Below, piece after piece: positions 50,679 through 57,489 of a stretch of 64,000 bases of DNA (its first letter is position 1; each line of letters opens with the position of its first letter). A program made the translations under genes and the position numbers. The stretch is taken from NCBI GenBank assembly GCA_945898065.1, contig CAMDHH010000002.1, positions 1 through 64,000 on the forward strand, written 5' to 3'. Under the pieces are notes generated by a model that saw only the letters and a list, made by a program, of their open reading frames with translations, had not been told where the DNA came from and ran no database searches. The stretch is from Bifidobacterium breve (GTDB taxonomy: Bacteria; Actinomycetota; Actinomycetes; Nanopelagicales; Nanopelagicaceae).

Positions 50679-50888
50679 GTTTCTCCTTAGTTAGGGAGAG
50701 GCGAGCAAAACGCTTGAATGTAAAGAATCGCCAATCGTGAGCCAACGAGCCACTGAATAGCGAATGAATAGATAGTTGCTGCAGAAAAATATTTGAGCAA
50801 CCTACAACTATGGCACTCCCGAGTGAATTCGAATTTCTGGGAGATTTTCACATCTTGGCGATGATATTTTGCCAGAAGTTAAATCTTT

Positions 50889-50977
50889 GTTCACCTAAGT
50901 AAGTCATTTATATTCACGGTTGAAAATTACTCTCTCGCTGACTCAAGGGCCCCTCCCGAGAGTAAATGAAGTTCACC
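50889..50977 (+). promoter_or_regulatory. PHO-box-like repeats before the 5'-nucleotidase
   Basis: GTTCACC occurs at 50889-50895 and 50971-50977, with a weaker ATTCACG at 50912-50918. GTTCACC is the half-site of actinobacterial PhoP/RegX3 boxes. The 50679-50996 interval holds no gene; it also contains an 8-bp inverted repeat TTACTCTC/GAGAGTAA around 50927-50965. Confidence 0.35.
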
Positions 50978-50996
50978 CGAAACTTACTTAGACCTC

Positions 50997-52994
50997 ATGG
51001 AGGACACTTTGAAAATCAAGAATGCCGTAGCGGCATTAGCAGTAACTACACTATTTGCTCCGATGTCAATCGCTGATGCAAGCATGTACTCAGATTCAGG
51101 AAGAGCCGTAACCCTTACTATTTTGCATAATAACGATGGCGAATCTGCTCTTTTGCCCGAACAGTCTTACGCACTCCCACAAGGAAAATTAATCTACGGA
51201 AGTGCTGCAGCATTTTCAACAGTGATGAAGCGAGAAATTTCCGCAGCCAAGCAAGCAAATAATGCTGTGCTCTCTGTCTACGCTGGAGATTCATTCCTTG
51301 CTAGCAAGAACTTAATCTGTTCAGAGCCTGCAAATCCCACTTCGACTATCCCTGTATATGACGGTCTCGCACAATCATTGATGCCTTATGACGTTCACAT
51401 CTTAGGAAACCATGAATTTGATTATGGAACAGGATTCCTCAAGCGCTATATCGACTCTTTCTCACAAAAGGTTCGCTATCAGTTCATTTCAGGAAACCTA
51501 GATTTTTCGGCTAACACTGATCTTTCATCAGTGTCCGTAAAGTCAAAGCCGATTCTTCGTGGAAGAGTTGTTGGTAAGAAAGTTGGAGAGTCCTACATTC
51601 ACAAGGATTACACAACGGGTGCAATCTTTGGAGTTGTCAGTGCTATTACTCCAACCCTTCGAACAATCTCTTCACCAGGAACAGCTAAAGTCACAACTAT
51701 TGATATCAAGGCCACAGCCGAGTTAATCAATAAGCAGGTCGAATCGCTAGAAAAACAGGGCGTCAATAAGATCATTCTCGTTAGCCACCTACAAGGTGTT
51801 GCATACGACAAGGAGCTAGTAGCCCTGTTGAAGAATGTGGATGTCGCTGTCGCCGGTGGTGGAGATGATCTATTGACTAGCCCAGATGTTGCCGAAAGCA
51901 TTCAAGTTATTCCAGGTGAAGGTAAGGCTGTCGGTAAGTATCCCGAGATGGTCAAGGATGCCAATGGCGTCGATGTTCCACTGATTACAACTAAAGGAAA
52001 TTACAACTACCTCGGTCGCTTCGATGTCTCATTTGATGAAGATGGCAAGTTGAGCTCATATAACAAAACCACTTCATATCCACGACGCGTTGTTCCAGCA
52101 TCTACTGTTGCTGGCTCACTTGCTATCAAAGATGTCGTCAACCCAGATAAGCGCATCGTTGATTCAGTTGAAAAGCCACTCAACGCTTGCTTAGTTGGAT
52201 TTTCTAAGTCAATTGCTTCAAGTCAGATCGTATTTGCCACAGATCGCGGCAGTGCAACTGTTCTTGGAGTTAGAACTGCAGAAACCAATGGTGGAAATTT
52301 AGTTACTGATGCATTTATGCAGGCATACTCCACACGAGCTGCAGCAGTTGGCTTACCTGCGGCCGGAAGTGCTAACCCTGTCGTTGCCGTACAAAACGGT
52401 GGTGGAATTAGACAAGGTGGTGGAACAACACTTCCAACAAATGGTCTTGTCGGGGCAATAAACCGAGGCAATACCTTTGATCTACTTCCCTTCGATAATC
52501 GCCTTGTTGCGGTGACAAATGTCAGCGCCGCAGATATGAAAGATATTTTCGAGCGATCATGTTCGGTCAGCACAGCAGGTGGTGGACAGTTCCTTCAAAT
52601 CAGCGGTATGAAGGTTTCGTGTTCACGTACTGAGAGTGCAACTGTAATCTCAACGCCAACAGGAGATGCCTATGCCGGAACAATTACATTACCTGGCAAG
52701 CGAGTAAAGGAAATCACACTCGCTGATGGTCGCGCCATTGTCAAAGATGGAGCAGTTGTCGCAGGTGCGCCAGCTGTCACAATCGTTACAAATCAATTCA
52801 CTGCCGATGGTGGAGATAACTATCCAACATTCGTGAAATTGACCAAGGTTGCATTTGGAGTCTCTTACGAGCAGGCTCTCTATGACTATCTCTTGAGCTT
52901 TGCAAAGAACGCCGCAGGCCTACCAGAGGTACCATCAACTGATACACGCTATATACAGAGAACTGGTGAGGGTCGCTTCACCTGGTTGCCATAA
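50997..52994 (+). CDS. Secreted 5'-nucleotidase / metallophosphoesterase (UshA-like)
   Basis: 665 residues with a signal peptide ('IKNAVAALAVTTLFAPMSIA'). The metallophosphatase domain has 'DVHILGNHEFDYGTGF' (G-N-H-E) and 'KIILVSHLQGVAYDKEL'; the C-terminal nucleotide-binding domain has 'ETNGGNLVTDAFMQ' and 'VVAVQNGGGIRQGGG' (N-G-G-x-R). The first metal motif reads N-N-D-G-E-S where most relatives have N-D-x-H-G. It would release phosphate from extracellular nucleotides. The start is either ATG 50997 or TTG 51009 (GGAGGA 5-10 nt upstream). PHO-box-like sites lie upstream. Confidence 0.88.
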   Translation: MEDTLKIKNAVAALAVTTLFAPMSIADASMYSDSGRAVTLTILHNNDGESALLPEQSYALPQGKLIYGSAAAFSTVMKREISAAKQANNAVLSVYAGDSFLASKNLICSEPANPTSTIPVYDGLAQSLMPYDVHILGNHEFDYGTGFLKRYIDSFSQKVRYQFISGNLDFSANTDLSSVSVKSKPILRGRVVGKKVGESYIHKDYTTGAIFGVVSAITPTLRTISSPGTAKVTTIDIKATAELINKQVESLEKQGVNKIILVSHLQGVAYDKELVALLKNVDVAVAGGGDDLLTSPDVAESIQVIPGEGKAVGKYPEMVKDANGVDVPLITTKGNYNYLGRFDVSFDEDGKLSSYNKTTSYPRRVVPASTVAGSLAIKDVVNPDKRIVDSVEKPLNACLVGFSKSIASSQIVFATDRGSATVLGVRTAETNGGNLVTDAFMQAYSTRAAAVGLPAAGSANPVVAVQNGGGIRQGGGTTLPTNGLVGAINRGNTFDLLPFDNRLVAVTNVSAADMKDIFERSCSVSTAGGGQFLQISGMKVSCSRTESATVISTPTGDAYAGTITLPGKRVKEITLADGRAIVKDGAVVAGAPAVTIVTNQFTADGGDNYPTFVKLTKVAFGVSYEQALYDYLLSFAKNAAGLPEVPSTDTRYIQRTGEGRFTWLP

Positions 52995-53009
52995 TCTAGC
53001 AAGTTAGAA

Positions 53010-53061
53010 AATCCCCGCTAATACTGAGTGCGAAAGTGCTCATGTGTTAGCGGGGATTTTT
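53010..53061 (+). terminator. Rho-independent terminator of the 5'-nucleotidase gene
   Basis: AATCCCCGCTAA (53010-53021) pairs with TTAGCGGGGATT (53047-53058), followed by TTT. The loop can form a second small hairpin GAGTGC-GAAA-GTGCTC. Confidence 0.88.
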
Positions 53062-53120
53062 GCATCCGTGTAAGTCAATATTCAAAATCAATATGTGGTC
53101 ACATCTTCGTGCTCGAAATA

Positions 53121-53561
53121 CTAAGTAGCTAATTGAGTATCAGTTTCACCAACAACGGCTGAATCAACCCCAAGAACCGACTCCTTTACCGAGAGCATGT
53201 ATGTGAGATTAGTTGGCCCACTTTCACTCGTGACTCCAACCTCCTGAGTAATCTCGTTATTAGTAATAGTGCAGCCATTGAACTCATAGCCCTGATTCTC
53301 AACGAGCATTCCATACTCAGAACTGATGATGGAAACAAAGCGGTTAATATCGACTGCCATTCTAAAAGATGGTGAAGCGAATGAGTAAGCAGAATCCCAT
53401 TCCTCTTTTGCAATCGCATCTATCTGCCCCGAAATATGTTCTTCAACTAACTGCGCTTGCTTATTTGTACAGGTGCCATCGACCATCTCTTCGAATGCAG
53501 CCTTTTGAGAACATCCACTGAGCACCAGCGCCACTACAACTATTGCAATCCAATGCTTCAT
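53121..53561 (-). CDS. Lipoprotein, DUF4864-like
   Basis: 146 residues. Lipobox 'ALVLSGCSQ' after a short signal. The body 'WDSAYSFASPSFRMAVDINR' with F-V-S-I-I resembles DUF4864 (NTF2-like) proteins. TAGAAT lies 6 nt upstream of ATG 53561, so a leaderless start. Isolated, with terminators on both sides. Function unknown. Confidence 0.7.
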   Translation of the reverse strand: MKHWIAIVVVALVLSGCSQKAAFEEMVDGTCTNKQAQLVEEHISGQIDAIAKEEWDSAYSFASPSFRMAVDINRFVSIISSEYGMLVENQGYEFNGCTITNNEITQEVGVTSESGPTNLTYMLSVKESVLGVDSAVVGETDTQLAT

Positions 53562-53641
53562 TGCTCAATTCTAATCAACGCCTAGATGAGTTGTCTTAGC
53601 GAAAGTAAATAGCACCCTAGATATCCACAGTAAAAGCAAAA

Positions 53642-53674
53642 AACCTAAATCGGTTGTATCAACTGATTTAGGTT
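53642..53674. terminator. 15-bp hairpin between the lipoprotein and tRNA-like gene 2
   Basis: AACCTAAATCGGTTG-TAT-CAACTGATTTAGGTT, one G-T pair. On the minus strand it is followed by a T run (complement of AAAAAA at 53636-53641), so it reads as a terminator for leftward transcription; on the plus strand it precedes the tRNA-like gene by 12 bp. Confidence 0.6.
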
Positions 53675-53685
53675 CTGCCTTGCGT

Positions 53686-53759
53686 ACCGCTGTAGCTCAA
53701 TGGATAGAGCGACTCCATAACTAAGAGAATGGTAGCGGGTTCGATTCCCGCCAGCGGTA
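53686..53759 (+). tRNA. tRNA-like gene 2, degenerate anticodon arm
   Basis: 74 nt, same acceptor stem (ACCGCTG/CAGCGGT) and same D-stem as tRNA-like gene 1, T arm GCGGG-TTCGATT-CCCGC, discriminator A, no CCA. By position the anticodon arm is ACTCC-ATAACTA-AGAGA with two mismatches (A-A and C-A), giving apparent anticodon AAC and again T at position 37. Either a tRNA pseudogene or a noncanonical tRNA. A terminator follows directly. Confidence 0.5.
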
Positions 53760-53768
53760 CGCACCGCG

Positions 53769-53806
53769 AGTGGCCTCACGCTAGTTACGTGGGGCCACTT
53801 TGTTTT
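53769..53806 (+). terminator. Terminator of tRNA-like gene 2
   Basis: AGTGGCCTCACG (53769-53780) pairs with CGTGGGGCCACT (53788-53799), one G-U pair, 7-nt loop, then TTGTTTT. Confidence 0.85.
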
Positions 53807-53913
53807 AACTACTTTGCGTAATAACTGAACAACGTGGCGCTACAGACCAGTGATAACCCCAGGATAAGTTCTACAATCACACCAACAAACACGGGAGTTA
53901 TTCGGGGAGTCCA

Positions 53914-55524
53914 ATGAGAAAAAGCATGAGGGTTATTTTCACCCTGCTTCTCTCCACCAGCGTTGCAGCATCTGTTGTCACCGGAATCCTTCCAGCACAC
54001 TCTGCAACTTCGTCGCTGCCAAGTACGTGGCCGACTGTGCCCTCCATTGGATTTTCATCCAGTGATGACAGCCTGATCGAAACATTTTCATACATCACAG
54101 GTTTTTCATACGCCGAAGGTGCCACCAGCGGTATCTACACCCGCACCGTCTCCTGCTCATCTGTCGATGATGCAGCATGCGCCGGCTCAGATTCCATCTT
54201 TGCGCAAATGATCTTGCCGCCATGTTCGCCCACCGCTACAGAAATGTGTATCGAATCATTAGAAGTCTCGGATAAACAAGGTGTATTGAAAAAAGCGACC
54301 TATGGATATGAATTACAAGGAGTGAAATATCCAGCGAGCACAGTTCGAAATTCTCCAGCAGGTTCTTCTGCAAGTGTGTGGAACGCAAAAGAATCCCTGA
54401 ATTCATCAGGCGCTGATGAATATGCAGTAGTAGTGAGTGCAACTTTGCAAAACTATCAAAACAAGGGTTGCACGCAATTTCTCACCACACCATGTGCCTT
54501 CACCCGAGGTTTCCGCGCGAGGGTTTATCCAATCAATCGCGTTGCAAGCAGCGCCACAAACCAAGATTGTCTTTGGGTAGAAGGACAAAATTGTGCGAAG
54601 AAAGTTGATTTCGCCCCCGGAGCACGCGCAGCCCTGACCGTGCGAATTGATAATTCACTTACCGGTTTTCTCTTTGGCCGAATAAAGAACGTGGGCCTTG
54701 AACTAACCCCACTTTCAACAACTGCCAACATACTTCGAGTCGAAGCAGATCCAATCGATGTTCCCAAGATTTATGCCTACGTTGCCAAAAGTGAACTCAG
54801 TAAATATCCCAAAATCGTGGAGTACTGGAAAACTCGCAGACAGCAATTAGCTGCAACAGATTTCACAAGTAACGACACAGTTGATACCGGACCAGCCCCA
54901 GAATGGGCGATGGGGGATTTCCAAGCATTTGAGGAACTCGTAAAATCAGGCCCACTTGTTAGTTCAATCTGGAGATTTGGCACGCAAGCAGGAAGTGGAA
55001 CTGGCAGTAAATGCTTCGATGATAAAAGCAAACTTCAAGGCTTAGTCACCACCAATGCACCCACATATCTTCCCAGCCCTCCTGTATTTGAAAATGATGA
55101 ACTCGCATACAAAGTTGCAGGAGCACATCACTTAGCCGACGGCGTGACCTTGTTCAAGGGCTCCTACGATCTAGTTCTTCGCAGTGATTTTGCGCGATGC
55201 CTCTATGGCTTCACGAGTGCGCCAATACGAGCAAAAGTTTCAGTTGTCTCCACCGATGGTTCAACGCAAGATATTGCCACTGAATCATTGCGCGAAGATG
55301 CCGCTCGTCAATGGCTATACCTGAGTGCAAGGAATTTCACCTTCTCATCTCCAACCATCAAAGTGAAATTAACCCAAGATGCACCAGCCCCACAAGCAAC
55401 TGCGCAAGCAACAACTAAACCTGCACCAATTGCTAAGAAGAGCATTACCTGCGTCAAGGGCAAGACAACAAAGAAAGTTACGGCAACTAACCCAGCATGC
55501 CCAAAGGGTTATAAGAAGAAGTAA
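53914..55524 (+). CDS. Secreted protein with C-terminal Cys-x15-Cys cassette (paralogue 4)
   Basis: 536 residues. Signal peptide 'VIFTLLLSTSVAASVVTGIL' to A-H-S-A. 'TEMCIESLEVSD' matches paralogues 1 and 2; 'LQGLVTTNAPTYLPSPPVF', 'SYDLVLRSDFARCLYGFTSA' and 'WLYLSARNFTFSSPTIKVKL' match paralogue 3 closely. The tail is C-V-K-G-K-T-T-K-K-V-T-A-T-N-P-A-C-P-K-G-Y-K-K-K after a Pro/Ala/Thr linker. A GGGGAG ribosome site precedes ATG 53914. It begins 108 bp after a terminator, so it has its own promoter. Function unknown. Confidence 0.82.
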   Translation: MRKSMRVIFTLLLSTSVAASVVTGILPAHSATSSLPSTWPTVPSIGFSSSDDSLIETFSYITGFSYAEGATSGIYTRTVSCSSVDDAACAGSDSIFAQMILPPCSPTATEMCIESLEVSDKQGVLKKATYGYELQGVKYPASTVRNSPAGSSASVWNAKESLNSSGADEYAVVVSATLQNYQNKGCTQFLTTPCAFTRGFRARVYPINRVASSATNQDCLWVEGQNCAKKVDFAPGARAALTVRIDNSLTGFLFGRIKNVGLELTPLSTTANILRVEADPIDVPKIYAYVAKSELSKYPKIVEYWKTRRQQLAATDFTSNDTVDTGPAPEWAMGDFQAFEELVKSGPLVSSIWRFGTQAGSGTGSKCFDDKSKLQGLVTTNAPTYLPSPPVFENDELAYKVAGAHHLADGVTLFKGSYDLVLRSDFARCLYGFTSAPIRAKVSVVSTDGSTQDIATESLREDAARQWLYLSARNFTFSSPTIKVKLTQDAPAPQATAQATTKPAPIAKKSITCVKGKTTKKVTATNPACPKGYKKK

Positions 55525-55544
55525 CTTTCCCTTTCAGTCTCCAA

Positions 55545-55572
55545 TGTCAGCCCCCAGCGATACATTGGATAT
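55545..55572 (+). promoter_or_regulatory. Damage-type promoter (TGTCAG-N10-TACATT)
   Basis: TGTCAG at 55545-55550, 10 nt (starting CCCCC), TACATT at 55561-55566, 6 nt, ATG 55573. Almost the same as the promoter at 57206-57227. Confidence 0.55.
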
Positions 55573-55704
55573 ATGAAGCAAATCCCAGGAAGTGATGACA
55601 AGGCTCTATTTGTCGAAGTCCCCACACCAGTCAATGCGATGAGCGCTGAAGAAAAAAGAGATTTTGCTGAAGAGATCCTAAGAGCACTGGAGGGCAAAAA
55701 ATGA
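55573..55704 (+). CDS. Small acidic protein, first of a three-gene unit
   Basis: 43 residues: M-K-Q-I-P-G-S-D-D-K start, then 'FVEVPTPVNAMSAEEKRDFA' and an acidic helix E-E-I-L-R-A-L-E. Its stop overlaps the ATG of the zinc-ribbon gene (ATGA). The start has a leaderless, damage-type promoter. No family recognised. Confidence 0.65.
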   Translation: MKQIPGSDDKALFVEVPTPVNAMSAEEKRDFAEEILRALEGKK

Positions 55705-56000
55705 AATGTCCAAACTGTAAATCATCAGATGGTGTTAGAGAAATAATCTATGGACTACCCATGCAGCCATTCGATGAAGAGAAATATGCCATTGGCGGCT
55801 GCTGTATCTCAGATGAAGATCCAACTCGCAGATGCATTCAATGCGGCTGGCAGGGTCGATACATAAAGAGAAACTTAGGTCTGGGTAGTGAAATTAAAGT
55901 TGTAGAGCTCAAAGATATTTCCACGATGAGTGATACCGAGATTGATTCTTATGCACAGCAGATATGGAAAAAACTAGATAAGCCAAAGAAAGGGGAGTGA
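55701..56000 (+). CDS. Zinc-ribbon protein, unknown
   Basis: 99 residues. Begins M-K-C-P-N-C-K; a second knuckle 'RRCIQCGWQGRYIK' lies near residue 50, so a C-x2-C/C-x2-C zinc ribbon, with an extra C-C pair ('IGGCCISDEDP') between them. The C-terminal helix is 'IDSYAQQIWKKLDKPKKGE'. Translationally coupled to the small gene before it; the next small gene starts 3 nt after its stop. Confidence 0.72.
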   Translation: MKCPNCKSSDGVREIIYGLPMQPFDEEKYAIGGCCISDEDPTRRCIQCGWQGRYIKRNLGLGSEIKVVELKDISTMSDTEIDSYAQQIWKKLDKPKKGE

Positions 56001-56002
56001 TC

Positions 56003-56176
56003 ATGACAATTCCTAGACCCGAAAAATTGAGAATTCTTCAAAGAGTCTATGCACAGTGGTCACAACTCTATGATGATTTCGATAGCGCGGAGTCCAATGA
56101 TGCTTACTTCAACATGTATGAAGAAGCGATGGCTGCGGCTGAAGAGAAATATAAAGATAGGCCTGCGAATTCCTAA
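56003..56176 (+). CDS. Small acidic helical protein
   Basis: 57 residues: 'IPRPEKLRILQRVYAQWSQL' followed by Y-D-D-F-D-S-A-E and a final 'YEEAMAAAEEKYKDRP'. AGGGGAG lies 4-10 nt before ATG 56003. Third gene of the 55573 unit. It converges with the gene at 56180. No family recognised. Confidence 0.6.
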   Translation: MTIPRPEKLRILQRVYAQWSQLYDDFDSAESNDAYFNMYEEAMAAAEEKYKDRPANS

Positions 56177-56179
56177 AAC

Positions 56180-57193
56180 CTACTTCTCGCCGGCCTCTAT
56201 CGCTCTAACTAAGGATTCCAAGAATGGAACATCGTCTTTATCAGGATATCCATCCACAAAGTGCATCTTGCGATTCATATAAAAGAGAGCACCTTTGAGT
56301 TGATCTAAATCTGTTGGAAATGACTTATCTTCATACCATTGCTCCTCAATTGCATGAGCAATAAAGGTCAATTCCTCTCCCAGGACTTTATATCCATCGA
56401 AATTCTTGAGTGTTCTAAGGGCTGCAACGCCATCAGGATGGGGATTCGGAAGTTCAATAAACTTCTTTCGCTCCCCGCCAATGTGGCGATCAGTTGGAAC
56501 AATCCTTTGAAGCACAATCATCTTTTCGCTCCATTCTTCCCACTTGCTTCCATCAGCCAGTATTGCCTCACCGGTTTTCATATTTACTAATCCAACAACT
56601 CTGTCGTTCATTCTTTCATCATCGGGCAGAGTCATTGCATAAATAAGCGCCGACCAGTCAGATCCGCGATAAGGCGCATCCATCGCTTTCCATGAATCTG
56701 GAATGCGAACTTGTTCTAACAAGCTATTAGCTGGCCCAACTGCGTATGCACCATCCTCCCAACAGCATCGCGCTTTACCTAAACCTTTAGAAAGTTTGCG
56801 CACCCAATATGCAATTCGATTACAAGTAACTATTAAATCCTTATTACGTTTCTCCGCTTCCTCATCAACATATAACCCAAGCTCTGAAAGAATATAAAGC
56901 GCAGCCTCGTCCGTATCTTCAATGGCTGCGCGTTCCCAAATCCCATGGATGCTCTCACCGCCACCTGTTGCAGATGTTCCATTGCGGTTGAGCATCAACA
57001 CAATATCTGGCTCAGATGTCACAAGAGATAAGCAGTCGTATTGCCCACCACCGGGTTGTAAGTCAGCTATGACTAGATCGCCATCTATTCGCTCAAGGAT
57101 GTGGGCCATGACTCTCCACGATAAGTACTCAATCTGATTGGGTGTCAGTTCTTTATCGGCCATACGGGCAATTATTGCAGTGAGGGCAGACAT
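56180..57193 (-). CDS. Uncharacterised cytoplasmic protein (337 aa)
   Basis: No signal peptide or membrane helix. N-terminal half: 'LTPNQIEYLSWRVMAHILER' followed by 'DLVIADLQPGGGQYDCLSLV' and 'VLMLNRNGTSATGGGESIHG', an alpha/beta region of a kind seen in small chaperone-like or immunity-type domains, which I cannot name with confidence. C-terminal half rich in Trp and acidic residues ('LADGSKWEEWSEKMIVLQRI'). Gene faces away from the 57271 unit across a 77-bp gap that holds a damage-type promoter on the other strand. Confidence 0.65.
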   Translation of the reverse strand: MSALTAIIARMADKELTPNQIEYLSWRVMAHILERIDGDLVIADLQPGGGQYDCLSLVTSEPDIVLMLNRNGTSATGGGESIHGIWERAAIEDTDEAALYILSELGLYVDEEAEKRNKDLIVTCNRIAYWVRKLSKGLGKARCCWEDGAYAVGPANSLLEQVRIPDSWKAMDAPYRGSDWSALIYAMTLPDDERMNDRVVGLVNMKTGEAILADGSKWEEWSEKMIVLQRIVPTDRHIGGERKKFIELPNPHPDGVAALRTLKNFDGYKVLGEELTFIAHAIEEQWYEDKSFPTDLDQLKGALFYMNRKMHFVDGYPDKDDVPFLESLVRAIEAGEK

Positions 57194-57205
57194 CTAAAAG
57201 GGGCT

Positions 57206-57227
57206 TGTCAGCCCCCACTGTTATATT
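57206..57227 (+). promoter_or_regulatory. Damage-type promoter (TGTCAG-N10-TATATT)
   Basis: TGTCAG at 57206-57211, 10 nt (starting CCCCC), TATATT at 57222-57227. The TGTCAG box lies in the loop and 3' arm of a small inverted repeat GGGGCT-TGTC-AGCCCC (57200-57215). Start codon 43 nt downstream. Confidence 0.55.
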
Positions 57228-57270
57228 TTCCCCACCTAGAAATAGGCAGATCTAGACACTGGAGAGAGCA

Positions 57271-57489
57271 ATGGCATCGATTCCTGAAATCGAAGTAGGC
57301 AATGTGAGTGAAACGAATGCAGGTATGCCTTTGCGCGAATATGACAAAAAAGAGCCCGAGATAGAGACTGAATTAGATCCAGACCAGTATTCACCTGAGG
57401 TTATTGCTGCTTATCGCAAAATTATGGAAGTTGCTGAAGAAGATCCGAATACAGATTCCTATTTTCCTGAAGATGAAGAGACGCTATGA
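57271..57489 (+). CDS. Small acidic protein coupled to the next gene
   Basis: 72 residues, strongly acidic ('EKEPEIETELDPDQYSPEVI'-like central part, end 'EEDPNTDSYFPEDEETL'). GGAGAG precedes ATG 57271. Its stop overlaps the start of the 457-residue gene (ATGA at 57486-57489). No family recognised; the acidity and small size resemble DNA-mimic or inhibitor proteins, but this is only a thought. Confidence 0.6.
   Translation: MASIPEIEVGNVSETNAGMPLREYDKKEPEIETELDPDQYSPEVIAAYRKIMEVAEEDPNTDSYFPEDEETL

Noticed and set aside
53809-53892. Possible 27-residue hydrophobic peptide on the minus strand
   Set aside because: It reads like a membrane helix, but lies over the ribosome site and promoter region of the 53914 gene, with no supported start and no homologue I recognise.
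57200-57215. GGGGCT-TGTC-AGCCCC hairpin as a terminator
   Set aside because: Only 6 bp with no T run directly after it, and it overlaps the TGTCAG box of a promoter; more likely part of the promoter or chance.
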